A stretch of DNA of 64,000 nt from JAWKIW01 sp046331175 (GCA_046331175.1 JAXLRI010000015.1:1-64000), one strand, 5' to 3'. Counted from the first letter of the stretch, positions 46,900 to 54,622 are shown. Notes: generated by a model not told the origin, from the sequence alone. Translations and numbers: made by a program.

Positions 46900-47666
46900 G
46901 TGGGCTCCCGTCGGGTCGTCATGCGGGCGATGGCGGCGGCGACGCGCTCCTCCACCACCGCCAGCGAGGTCTCGAGGTGGGCGAGGTAGGCGTGCTCGGC
47001 CTCGACCACGTCACCGGCGAGCACGGCGTCGAGGATCGCGAGGTGCTCGACGACGGTCCGGTCGATGCGGCCATCGATGGTGAAGTCGAGCATCCGCACC
47101 ACGCGGATCCGCTCGTTCACCTGGGCGAGGTGGTCGGTCAGCACCGGGTTGCCGGCAGCGTCGGCGAGGCTGACGTGGAAGCTCTCGTCGAGCAGGACGA
47201 ACTCGGGATCCGGGTCGTGGGGGCCGTCGTCGGCGAGGGCCGACCAGTCGCGGTGCAGCTCGGTGAGGGCCCGCTGGTCGTGGGTCGTGCCCTGCTCGCC
47301 CGGCCGGCGCAGGGCGGCCAGCTCGAGCAGGATCCGCACCTCGTACAGGTGGCGGATCTCGGCGACGTCGGGGATGGTCGGCTGGAAGCCGCCGTCGGGG
47401 CAGCGCTCGACCAGGCCCTCCACGTGGAGCCGGGCGAGCGCCTCGCGCACCGGGGTGCGGGACACGCCGAGCAGCGAGGCCAGCCGCTCCTCGCCCAGCC
47501 GGCGGTTCAGCGGGAAGTCGCCACGCAGGAGCAGGTTCTTGAGGTCGACGTAGGCCTGCTCGCCCCGCGAACCGACCCGCGCCTCGCCCGTATGCGGCCC
47601 TGTATACACCTGGTCAACGTAGGAATCGGGCGTTGCTCCCGGGTTTCCCTCCCGTTGCCGCAGCAA
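46896..47666 (-). CDS. GntR-family (FadR/FCD) transcriptional regulator of the ABC operon
   Basis: Up to 256 aa. Winged helix: LKNLLLRGDFPLNRRLGEER, LASLLGVSRTPVREALARL, VEGLVERCPDGGFQPTIPD. All-helical FCD ligand domain: IRHLYEVRILLELAALRRP, DESFHVSLADAAGNPVLTDH, VVEHLAILDAVLAGDVVEAE, with His residues that in this family often coordinate a metal and a small carboxylate. The start could be at 47666 or the in-frame GTG at 47609, which overlaps a perfect TGTATACA palindrome. The first 19 residues of the longer form have no family similarity. Co-transcription with the importer and hydrolases suggests substrate-responsive autoregulated control. Confidence 0.9.
   Translation of the reverse strand: MLRQREGNPGATPDSYVDQVYTGPHTGEARVGSRGEQAYVDLKNLLLRGDFPLNRRLGEERLASLLGVSRTPVREALARLHVEGLVERCPDGGFQPTIPDVAEIRHLYEVRILLELAALRRPGEQGTTHDQRALTELHRDWSALADDGPHDPDPEFVLLDESFHVSLADAAGNPVLTDHLAQVNERIRVVRMLDFTIDGRIDRTVVEHLAILDAVLAGDVVEAEHAYLAHLETSLAVVEERVAAAIARMTTRREPT
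47601..47608. promoter_or_regulatory. TGTATACA palindrome at the GntR gene start, candidate autoregulatory operator
   Basis: Perfect 8-bp AT-containing palindrome in very GC-rich DNA. On the minus strand it sits in TTGACC-AGGTGTATACAGGGCCG-CATACG, a -35/-10-like pair with a 17-bp spacer. It overlaps the alternative GTG start at 47609. GntR-family regulators commonly bind short palindromes near their own promoter. Site assignment is inference, and the -10 is weak. Confidence 0.4.
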
Positions 47667-47704
47667 CTCGTTTGGCTGTCGCGCGCCTGCCCGGCGCGTG
47701 ACGC

Positions 47705-47734
47705 CGATCTGACCGGCTCGGCGCCATCAGATCG
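47705..47734. repeat. 8-bp inverted repeat between AtzH-like and GntR genes
   Basis: CGATCTGA (47705-47712) and TCAGATCG (47727-47734) flank a 14-nt spacer, 33 bp beyond the AtzH-like stop codon and upstream of the GntR gene. It may terminate the AtzH-like transcript or serve as a regulator site for the importer operon. No T-tract. Confidence 0.4.
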
Positions 47735-47767
47735 CCGTCAGACGACCCGCGGCCGGTGCCGGCGCGG

Positions 47768-48163
47768 TCAGGCCGGCTCGGGTGGGGCCGAGACGTGCGC
47801 GTGGGCGATGCGCCACCCCTCGGGTCGGCGCACCCAGGTCTGGGACTGGCGACCGACCTCGACCACGCTCCCCGACCGGAACTCGCACGCCACCACGGCG
47901 ACGTCGGGGCCGAGGGCGGTCACCACGACCGGCCCCACGACGCGGTCGGCCGGCACCGGCGTGGCCGTGGCCCGCCACGCGGCGATCGCCTCGTGGCCGT
48001 ACTGGCGCTCGGCGAGGCCGAAGCGCACGACGCGAGCGTCCTCCCAGAACCAGGCGTCCATGGCCTCGACGTCGTTGGCCACCAGCGCGGCCTCGTAGGC
48101 CTCGAAGGCGTCGCGCACCTCGGCGATGACGTCGGGGTGGTCGATCGCATCGTCGTCGATCAT
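47768..48163 (-). CDS. AtzH/HpxZ-like DUF3225 protein (SnoaL-like fold)
   Basis: 131 aa. Family features: HPDVIAEVRDAFEAYEAALV, NDVEAMDAWFWEDARVVRFG, ERQYGHEAIAAWRA, ACEFRSGSVVEVGRQSQTW and VRRPEGWRIAHAHVS. This matches the DUF3225 group that includes HpxZ of oxalurate/purine catabolism and AtzH, which acts in the cyanuric acid-biuret pathway of Pseudomonas ADP (recalled from literature). It is encoded on the same strand, about 100 bp upstream of the GntR-importer-hydrolase operon, supporting a role in breakdown of biuret, allophanate-type or other ureide intermediates. ATG 48163 is the only good start. A catalytic role for this homologue is not proven. Confidence 0.82.
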   Translation of the reverse strand: MIDDDAIDHPDVIAEVRDAFEAYEAALVANDVEAMDAWFWEDARVVRFGLAERQYGHEAIAAWRATATPVPADRVVGPVVVTALGPDVAVVACEFRSGSVVEVGRQSQTWVRRPEGWRIAHAHVSAPPEPA

Positions 48164-48217
48164 CCGCCGAGCATCGCGCACGCCGACACGCGGCCGATCA
48201 CCGGTGCACCAGCGCGG

Positions 48218-49678
48218 TCACGGCATCTTGCGCCACGGCCGCTCGAACGGCAGCCGCCAGGCGTAGGGCGCGATGAGCTGGTGGATGGCGTTGGGTCCCC
48301 ACGAACCCGGCGCGTAGGGACGGACCGGCGGCATGTTCTGCAGCAGCGGCGTCGACAGGTCCCACAGGCGCTCGATGCCGTCCGACGACGTGAACAGCGT
48401 GTGGTCGCCGCTCATGGCGTCGTGGATCAACCGCTCGTAGGCCTCGAGCACGTCGTTGGTCTCGCTGATCTCGAACTGCAGGCTCAGCTTGTCGAGCTTC
48501 ATGCCCGGCCCCGGCCGCTTGCCGTAGAACGACAGCGACAGCTTCGACGCGTCGGCCAGGTCGAAGGTGAGGTGGTCGGGCCCGTGGGCACCGACACCCG
48601 AGCCGCCCGGGAACATCGACCGGGGTGGCTCCCGGAAGGCGATGGAGATGATGCGGGCACCCTCGGCCATGCGCTTGCCGGTGCGCAGGTAGAAGGGGAC
48701 GCCGGCCCACCGCCAGTTGTCGATCTCGCAGCGCAGGGCGATGAACGTCTCGGTCTCGGAGTGGGCCGCAACGCCCGGCTCGTCGAGGTAGCCCGTGTAC
48801 TGGCCCCGCACCACGTCGGAGGGCTGGATCGGCTTCATCGACCGGAAGACCTTGTTCTTCTCCTCGGTGATGGCGTGGGGCTCCAGGGCGGTGGGCGGCT
48901 CCATGGCCACGAAGGCCAGCACCTGGAAGAGGTGGGTCACGACCATGTCGCGGTACGCGCCGGTGCGCTCGTAGAAGGCGGTGCGCGAGCCGAGCGAGAG
49001 CGTCTCGGGCACGTCGATCTGGATGTGGTCGATGTGCTCGCGGTTCCAGATCGGCTCGAACAGGCCGTTGGCGAAGCGGAAGGCCAGGATGTTGAGCGCC
49101 GCCTCCTTGCCGAGGAAGTGGTCGATCCGGAAGATCTGGTGCTCGTCGAAGGTCTCGTGCAGGGCTCGGTTGAGGCGGCGGGCGGTGGCGAGGTCGGTGC
49201 CGAACGGCTTCTCCATGATGATGCGGGACCGGTCGACGAGACCGGCGTCGGCCAGCATCCCGACCACCTCGAGCGCCGCGGCCGGAGGCACGGACAGGTA
49301 GTGCAGCCGGTGGGGGTCGCCGCCGAGCTCGTTCTCGACGTCGGCCACCGCCTTGGCCAGGCCCTCGGAGCCGTCGTGCTGGCTCACGAACGAGAGGTTG
49401 GCGGCGAACTCGTCCCACGCCTCGGGCGTCACCTCGGTGCGGGCGAACTCGGCGAGGGCCTGGCGGGCGAAGGCGCGGAAGCCGTCGGTGTCGAGGGCGT
49501 CGAGCGACGTCCCGACGATGCGGTACTCGGGCAGCAGCCCGGCCCGGGCGAGGTGGAACATGCCCGGCAGCAGCTTGCGGCGGGCCAGGTCGCCGGACGC
49601 GCCGAACAGCACGATGACGTAGGGCTTGAGCGGCGTGATCAGCTCGGTGCCGATGTCGACCGGATCGGTGTGGGCCAC
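48218..49678 (-). CDS. zwf: Glucose-6-phosphate 1-dehydrogenase
   Basis: 486 aa. NADP-binding VIVLFGASGDLARRKLLPGM, substrate/catalytic motif IFRIDHFLGKEAALNIL (His in RIDHFLGKE), conserved IIMEKPFGTDL, WNREHIDHIQI and VPFYLRTGKRM. Reaction: glucose-6-phosphate to 6-phosphogluconolactone, first step of the oxidative pentose phosphate pathway. GTG 49678 is preceded by GAGGGAGG; upstream in-frame residues are not family-like. Unlike the common actinobacterial arrangement, no tal, opcA or pgl is adjacent. An FGD (F420-dependent) enzyme is excluded by the fold and motifs. Confidence 0.95.
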   Translation of the reverse strand: MAHTDPVDIGTELITPLKPYVIVLFGASGDLARRKLLPGMFHLARAGLLPEYRIVGTSLDALDTDGFRAFARQALAEFARTEVTPEAWDEFAANLSFVSQHDGSEGLAKAVADVENELGGDPHRLHYLSVPPAAALEVVGMLADAGLVDRSRIIMEKPFGTDLATARRLNRALHETFDEHQIFRIDHFLGKEAALNILAFRFANGLFEPIWNREHIDHIQIDVPETLSLGSRTAFYERTGAYRDMVVTHLFQVLAFVAMEPPTALEPHAITEEKNKVFRSMKPIQPSDVVRGQYTGYLDEPGVAAHSETETFIALRCEIDNWRWAGVPFYLRTGKRMAEGARIISIAFREPPRSMFPGGSGVGAHGPDHLTFDLADASKLSLSFYGKRPGPGMKLDKLSLQFEISETNDVLEAYERLIHDAMSGDHTLFTSSDGIERLWDLSTPLLQNMPPVRPYAPGSWGPNAIHQLIAPYAWRLPFERPWRKMP

Positions 49679-49813
49679 GACGACCTCCCTCTCGGCCGCC
49701 CGCGTCGGGTCGCGAGCGGTCCAGGTCCCCCACCGCACCCTGGACCACCCGCGTTTCGGCACGGTGAACCGCCCGAGGCGAGCCGGTGAAGGCGCGATCG
49801 CCCACCCCACCAC

Positions 49814-49864
49814 CGAACTTCCCGCGATTCCGAGCCACCAAGCCTTGGAATCGCGGGAAGTTCG
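49814..49864 (-). repeat. Dispersed intergenic hairpin element, copy 4
   Basis: Perfect arms CGAACTTCCCGCGATTCC and its complement; on the minus strand the loop reads AAGGCTTGGTGGCTC. Minus orientation, 20 bp after the YHYH gene stop and 135 bp upstream of the zwf start. With copy 5 in the same orientation it brackets the YHYH gene. Confidence 0.9.
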
Positions 49865-49884
49865 CGGGGCGGGCGGGTCGCCGA

Positions 49885-50994
49885 TCAGCGGGTGGTGCGG
49901 CCGCCGCCGGCCGGGGCACCACCGCTCCCGCCGCCGAAGCCGGGGCGGAAGCTCGGGTCGGGCGTGCCGCGGATCCAGTGCGGCACGTACGGCCACTGGG
50001 CGGTGAGGAAGTAGGCGTAGGTGGGCGTCGATCCGTACTCGGGGGTCACGCAGAACCGGCCGTTGCACTCGTCGAGGTCGCCGAGGCCCTCGACGTACTC
50101 GTAGTCGGCCACGTACGTCCCGTCGTAGGTGCCGCCCGGGCTGCCCGACCCGGACGGCCGGGCGCCGGACCGCAGGCGGTACGACGACCGCAGGTCTTGC
50201 ACGCCGCTCGACGGGTCCATCGGGTCGGCGTAGCCGTAGCGGAGGTAGATGGGGAAGCCGTCGGCGGCCCACCCGACGAACGGCGAGTGCGTGGTCGGGT
50301 CGGTCACCCAGGCGTCGGTCGGCATGTGCAGGTGGTAGAAGCCGTCGGGCCGGGTGTGGGCCCCGTGGGCGTCGAGGCGGTCGGCCAGGGCGTTCTCGTT
50401 CCACTGGCTGGAGCGGTTGTCGCGGCCGCCGTAGAACTCCGCGGTGGCGGGATCGAACACCACGCTGTTGCGGTGCACGCCGAAGACCTGTCCGGTGCGC
50501 ACCATCGTGGGCTGCGCGGCTACGGCCGGCGTGGTGGTCACCTGGAACTCGAGCGACTGCGGCGACGGCGTGCCCGGGTAGCGGAAGCCCCGGTCGATCT
50601 CCCAGTCCGGGTACGAGGCGGTGCGGATGGTCCGCACGCTGTTGGCCACGGTGATGGTCATGTGCTCGGAGGCGACGTCGCCGAAGATGTCGGAGCCGGT
50701 CGTCGCCGCGGTCGCCGCAGCTGTCGCCGGGGCGGCGATCGACGAACCGGGGGCCGCCGCCGGGCCGGCGGCGGAGCCGAACGGCGCCGCCGAGCCCGAT
50801 GCGGTCGGCGTCGTGGCGCCGAGCCGCGTGCCGAGCACGTAACCGACGGCGGTGGCGCCGCCGCCCACGGCGAGGGCGGCGGTCAGGAAGCGTCGGCGCG
50901 ACCAGTGCGCCGGGTCGGCGCGTCCCGTGGTCGACGGGCCATCGGTCGTCGGGCGGGAGGTCGACGGGAGCGAGGTGTGCGGCTCGGGGTGCAT
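49885..50994 (-). CDS. Tat-exported YHYH-domain protein
   Basis: 369 aa. The twin-arginine signal SRRRFLTAALAVGGGATAV (about 32-50) is followed by a long Ala/Gly/Ser/Thr linker to about residue 100. The globular part has DWEIDRGFRYPGTPSPQSLE, GQVFGVHRNSVVFDPATAEF, the YHYH-like core DGFYHLHMPTDAW, HSPFVGWAADGFPIYLRYGYAD, DLDECNGRFCVTPEY and TYAYFLTAQWPYVPHWIRG. Such domains occur in secreted proteins of unknown or possibly metal/copper-related function. Here the name-giving motif is YHLH, still leaving the histidines. ATG at 50994 is preceded by an AGGAG. It is bracketed by hairpin copies 4 and 5. Confidence 0.8.
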   Translation of the reverse strand: MHPEPHTSLPSTSRPTTDGPSTTGRADPAHWSRRRFLTAALAVGGGATAVGYVLGTRLGATTPTASGSAAPFGSAAGPAAAPGSSIAAPATAAATAATTGSDIFGDVASEHMTITVANSVRTIRTASYPDWEIDRGFRYPGTPSPQSLEFQVTTTPAVAAQPTMVRTGQVFGVHRNSVVFDPATAEFYGGRDNRSSQWNENALADRLDAHGAHTRPDGFYHLHMPTDAWVTDPTTHSPFVGWAADGFPIYLRYGYADPMDPSSGVQDLRSSYRLRSGARPSGSGSPGGTYDGTYVADYEYVEGLGDLDECNGRFCVTPEYGSTPTYAYFLTAQWPYVPHWIRGTPDPSFRPGFGGGSGGAPAGGGRTTR

Positions 50995-51090
50995 GGCGTG
51001 CTCCTGGAGGCTGGGAGGGTGCACCACGCACGGTGCGCCGACCCGGTGAGAGCCTCGCAAGAGCCACCTGTGAGACCGAGAAGAGGGCGG

Positions 51091-51130
51091 CCGAGCCGAG
51101 CCGAACCGAGCCGAACCGAGCCGGCTCGGC
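51091..51130. repeat. Short tandem repeats (CCGAGCCGAA type) abutting hairpin copy 5
   Basis: CCGAGCCGAG, CCGAACCGAG and CCGAACCGAG follow one another in 10-bp register and end in CCGGCTCGGC. They lie between the YHYH gene start and hairpin copy 5, as the 11300-11329 repeats lie beside copy 2. Confidence 0.75.
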
Positions 51131-51143
51131 CCCCACCCTCCCC

Positions 51144-51194
51144 CGAACTTCCCGCGATTCCGAGCCACCAAGCCTCGAAATCGCGGGGAGTTCG
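51144..51194 (-). repeat. Dispersed intergenic hairpin element, copy 5
   Basis: Left arm CGAACTTCCCGCGATT; the right arm carries one change (GGGGAGTTCG for GGGAAGTTCG), leaving a G-T wobble in one RNA strand. Minus orientation with loop GAGGCTTGGTGGCTC. It begins only 5 bp beyond the stop codon of the lipoprotein hydrolase at 51200. Confidence 0.88.
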
Positions 51195-51199
51195 GGGGG

Positions 51200-52264
51200 T
51201 CAGCCGGCGGTCCGCATGCGGGCGGCGACCTGGAGCACGGCGTCGGTGACGAGCTGGGGTTGGATCAGGTGGATGTTGTGCCCGCTGTTGGTGTTCGTGA
51301 TGTGCACGGCGTCGGGCGTGAGCTGGGCGAGGCGCGCCTGGGCCTTGGCCTGGGCGGCGTCGAAGATCGGGCCGAAGTCGGGCGGCGTGCCCGGCGGCAG
51401 GGCGCCCGAGGCGATCATGGCCGGGAGCTGGGGGGCCAGGAGCTCGTCGGCGGACAGCACGACGAGCGGGATCGGCGGCAGCGGCGGGGCGGCCCGCAGC
51501 GTGGCGAACGTGGCGTCGATGTCGATGCGCTCGATGTCGGGGTACTCGGCGACGGAGTCGGCGATCTCGGCGGCGTCCACCTTCATCAGCCGCCGCTGGA
51601 TGGCCCACTGCTCGGGCGTCTCGGCGTCCTGCAGGAACTCCGACGGAGGGTCGATGAGGACCATGCCGCCGACGTCGGCGGGGTGGGCGGCGGTGAAGGC
51701 TCGCACCACGGTGCCGCCGATCGAGTGGCCTACGAGCAGGAACGGACCACGCTCCCCCGCCGCCGCCGCCAGCAGGGCGTGCAGGTCGGCGGCCGCCGTC
51801 GCGGCGTTGGTCGGCTGGGGCACGGGGTCGCTGCGGCTGGGTCCCTCGTCGACGATGGTGCCTGGGCGGTCGTAGGCGCACACGCGGTTCGTCCTGGCGA
51901 CCTCCTCGAACACGGGAGGGGCCGGAGGCGTGGCGGCGGACTGGGTGGTGTGCCACTCGGCGGCCGAGGTCCGCTGGCCCGACACCAGGATCACCGTCGG
52001 CGAGCCCGTCCCGGCGCACTCGAGGTACATCCGCCGGCCACCCCCGATGTCGACCAGCCGGCCGGACGGCGCGCCCACCGTCCCGGTCGTGCCCGTCGCG
52101 GGGACGCCCGTGTTCCCGGGGACGGTCGGTCCGGGAGCCGACGATCCGAGCGCCGACGACCCGGGGGCCGACGACCCGCTGTCCGCCGCGCCACACGCCG
52201 ACAGCGCGGCGGCGCCGAGGCCGACCGCGGCCACCGCCGCCGCCACCGCCGCCCGTCGCACCAT
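51200..52264 (-). CDS. Alpha/beta-hydrolase lipoprotein (paralogue A)
   Basis: 354 aa. Lipoprotein signal ending ALSAC (Cys24), a Ser/Gly/Pro-rich spacer to about residue 65, then an alpha/beta-hydrolase fold: GTGSPTVILVSGQ, NRVCAYDRPGT, nucleophile elbow GHSIGG, MVLIDPPSEF, and a late His in NSGHNIHLIQP. The chain parallels the plus-strand neighbour at 52372 (DIGGGRRMYLECAGTGSPTV against its DVGGGRQIHLACRGSGSPTV), so the two are a divergent duplicated pair sharing a 107-bp promoter region. Substrate unknown; likely an extracytoplasmic esterase or lipase. Confidence 0.87.
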   Translation of the reverse strand: MVRRAAVAAAVAAVGLGAAALSACGAADSGSSAPGSSALGSSAPGPTVPGNTGVPATGTTGTVGAPSGRLVDIGGGRRMYLECAGTGSPTVILVSGQRTSAAEWHTTQSAATPPAPPVFEEVARTNRVCAYDRPGTIVDEGPSRSDPVPQPTNAATAAADLHALLAAAAGERGPFLLVGHSIGGTVVRAFTAAHPADVGGMVLIDPPSEFLQDAETPEQWAIQRRLMKVDAAEIADSVAEYPDIERIDIDATFATLRAAPPLPPIPLVVLSADELLAPQLPAMIASGALPPGTPPDFGPIFDAAQAKAQARLAQLTPDAVHITNTNSGHNIHLIQPQLVTDAVLQVAARMRTAG

Positions 52265-52371
52265 CGGTGGACGGTAACCCGTCGCCCCGGCGGCGCGGTC
52301 GCGCCGAGCCGCTGGGGCCGGCCGGGCCTGGATTCGGACGATCGACCGGCGAGCGCCAGGCGAGGGTGGGC

Positions 52372-53349
52372 ATGACGAACCGCAGGGCGCGCTGGGGGGC
52401 GATCACGGGGGCCGCGGTGGTCGGGTTCCTCGTCCTCGCCGGCTGCTCGACCAGCTCCACCGGTGAGCCCGCCTCGTCCGGGGTGACGGGACGCCCGACG
52501 GCCACGACGCAGGCGGCGCCCGCCGACCGCGATGTCAGCGGCGCGTTCGACGTGGGTGGCGGTCGCCAGATCCACCTGGCGTGCCGCGGCTCGGGATCAC
52601 CGACGGTCGTGCTCATCCCCGGCACGGGCAACGCCGGCGACACGTGGGACGAGGCGCGACCGCCGCCGGGCACCACGAGCGCGACCGGCGCCGGCGACGA
52701 GCCCGTGTTCTCCCACACCGCCCGAACGACGAGGGTCTGCACCTACGACCGCCCGGGGACCGAACGGGCCGACGGCTCGCCCGGCGGCTCGACCGCGGTC
52801 GCCCAGCCCACCTCGGCCAAGGGCGACGCCGCCGACCTCCACCTCGTCCTCACGGCGGCAGGCGTCCGGGGCCCCTACGTGCTCGTCGGCCACTCGTTCG
52901 GCGGGCTCATCGCCACCACCTACGCCCGCACGTACCCCGACGTCGCCGGCCTGGTGCTCGTCGATCCGGCCTCCCCGTTCATGGCGACGACCATGGGCCC
53001 GTCGGCGTGGGGCCAGTACGTGCAGGCGGCGCGATCGCGGGCGGCCGACGGGGGTGAGACGATCGACCCTGAGGCGAGCAATCGGGACGTCGACGCGCTG
53101 CCACCGCTCCCGTCGATGCCGGTCGTCGTGCTCAGCTCGGATCGGGCGTGGTTCATCCTCCCGTTCGGTGAGAACGGCCAGCCGATCGACTACTCCGACG
53201 CACTCGTGCAATCGCAGCGGATGCTGGCCTCGTCGCTCGGCGCCACCCACATCACCGAGACCGACAGCGCGCACGACATCTACCTCGAGAACCCCGCCCT
53301 GGTGAACGAGCAGATCTGCGCCGTCCTCGGGCGACCGCCCACCTGCTGA
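52372..53349 (+). CDS. Alpha/beta-hydrolase lipoprotein (paralogue B)
   Basis: 325 aa from the ATG at 52372. Signal VGFLVLAGC (Cys25), then VLIPGTGNAGDTWDEA, TRVCTYDRPGTERAD, nucleophile elbow GHSFGGLIATTYARTYPD, LVLVDPASPF and a catalytic-His-like DSAHDIYLENPAL. It has a shorter linker than paralogue A. Both share the unusual placement of VCxYDRPG before the elbow. Probably an outer-surface esterase-like enzyme; substrate unknown. Confidence 0.87.
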   Translation: MTNRRARWGAITGAAVVGFLVLAGCSTSSTGEPASSGVTGRPTATTQAAPADRDVSGAFDVGGGRQIHLACRGSGSPTVVLIPGTGNAGDTWDEARPPPGTTSATGAGDEPVFSHTARTTRVCTYDRPGTERADGSPGGSTAVAQPTSAKGDAADLHLVLTAAGVRGPYVLVGHSFGGLIATTYARTYPDVAGLVLVDPASPFMATTMGPSAWGQYVQAARSRAADGGETIDPEASNRDVDALPPLPSMPVVVLSSDRAWFILPFGENGQPIDYSDALVQSQRMLASSLGATHITETDSAHDIYLENPALVNEQICAVLGRPPTC

Positions 53350-53386
53350 CCCCGGGCGCCGCCGGCGGCCGAGCACCGAGCGTCGG

Positions 53387-53983
53387 TCAGCCGGAGCCGT
53401 GGCCGTGAGCCGCCCTGCCCCCGTCGCCGACGCCCTCGTCGACGGCGACGAGCAGGCGGTCGTACACGTCCTGCGCTGATAGGTCGGGATCGACGGGCAC
53501 CACGCGTGAGGCCGGCCGAAGATCCGGGAGCCGAGCGAGGCGGTCGACCGCCTCGCGGATGAACGGCTCGACCTCGTCGTCGGCGAGGTCCCGCTCGGGG
53601 TGGCGCTGGCCCAGCGCGACCATCGCTCGCCGTCGGGCCCAGAAGCGATCGATGGCGGTCGCCACCGGCACGTCGAGCACCACCTCGATGAAGACCGCTC
53701 CGTGCTGACCCGCGAGCTCGTCCATCAGCAAGATGTAGCCGAGCCGACCGAAGTACTGGGGCATGACGACGTCCCGGCCGGCGCCGAGGTGCTCGACGAT
53801 CGCCGCGCCCGCCAGGTCGCGGGCGGTGAGCCTCGTCCCCTCGTCCGCCTCCCACCCGGGCAACGTCATCCGCAGCTCGTCGACCTCGACGAGCACCGTG
53901 GCCTCGTGGTCCTCGACGAAGCGGCGCGCCAGCGTGGACTTCCCCGAGGCCGGAGCCCCATTGATCAGGATGAGCCGACCGAT
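53387..53983 (-). CDS. P-loop (AAA_33-type) kinase with non-canonical start
   Basis: About 198 aa. The P-loop ILINGAPASGKSTLARRF lies at the very N-terminus, followed by VLVEVDELRMTLPG, VVMPQYFGRLGYILLMDEL and FIEVVLDVPVATAIDRFWAR, as in small nucleotide/sugar kinase-like proteins. There is no ATG, GTG or TTG between the in-frame TAA (53993-53995) and the P-loop. An ATC at 53983 lies six bases after AAGGA (53990-53994). The first canonical start (GTG 53896) would remove the P-loop. An ATG at 53990 is one base out of frame, so a single-base insertion at the gene start is an alternative explanation. Substrate unknown. Confidence 0.7.
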   Translation of the reverse strand: MGRLILINGAPASGKSTLARRFVEDHEATVLVEVDELRMTLPGWEADEGTRLTARDLAGAAIVEHLGAGRDVVMPQYFGRLGYILLMDELAGQHGAVFIEVVLDVPVATAIDRFWARRRAMVALGQRHPERDLADDEVEPFIREAVDRLARLPDLRPASRVVPVDPDLSAQDVYDRLLVAVDEGVGDGGRAAHGHGSG

Positions 53984-54049
53984 GCGGCATCCTTACCGAT
54001 CACGGACGACCGAGGAGGGCGAGCTCGGCGAACCACCGGCCAACCGGCT

Positions 54050-54487
54050 TCAGCCGAGCTCCTGGGCGAGACCGAGCAGGATGCCTTCGGGACCACGGAC
54101 GTAGCAGAGCCGGTAGGCCGTCTCGTACTGCACGACCTCGGTGCTGACCAGCTCGGCACCGTGCAGGGCCAGCCGGTCGATCACGTCGTCGAGGTCGTCG
54201 ACGGCGAACATCACCCGCAGGTAGCCGAGCGCGTTCACCGGCGCCCGGCGGTGGTCGGCGACGACGTGGGGCTCGATGAAGCGCGAGAGCTCGAGCCGTC
54301 CGTGCCCGTCGGGTGTGCGCAGCATGGCGATCTCGACCCGCTGATCACCCAGCCCGGTCACCCGGCCGGCCCACTCGCCCTCGACCACGCCTCGACCCTC
54401 GACCTCGAGGCCGAGCTCGACGAAGAACGCGATGGCCGCGGCGAGGTCGTCGACGACGATGCCGACGTTGTCCAACCGGAGCGTCAC
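54050..54487 (-). CDS. VOC (glyoxalase/bleomycin-resistance) family protein
   Basis: 145 aa with paired beta-alpha-beta-beta-beta modules: LDNVGIVVDDLAAAIAFFVE, RVEIAMLRTPDGHGRLELSRF, then ALGYLRVMFAVDDLDDVIDR and YRLCYVRGPEGILLGLAQE. The metal-ligand positions include the final Glu in GPEGILLGLAQEL. VOC proteins include dioxygenases, isomerases and resistance proteins; no specific function is assigned. GTG 54487 follows GGAGGGG. It stands alone between the kinase and a divergent DUF4239 gene. Confidence 0.87.
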   Translation of the reverse strand: MTLRLDNVGIVVDDLAAAIAFFVELGLEVEGRGVVEGEWAGRVTGLGDQRVEIAMLRTPDGHGRLELSRFIEPHVVADHRRAPVNALGYLRVMFAVDDLDDVIDRLALHGAELVSTEVVQYETAYRLCYVRGPEGILLGLAQELG

Positions 54488-54622
54488 CCCTCCGAGGCTA
54501 CCGATCGGCTTCCGCACCAGCTCGGCCGGCGTGCCCAACGGCCAGCCGGCTCGGCGTCCATCGCCGTCCAGGGCGGTCGCAGTAACGGGCCCGGACCCGG
54601 CGGACCGGTAGCGTGACCGGCC

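Noticed and set aside
53358..53369. GCCGCCGGCGGC palindrome between two convergent genes as a terminator
   Set aside because: It is a 12-base self-complementary run with no loop and is common by chance in such GC-rich DNA.
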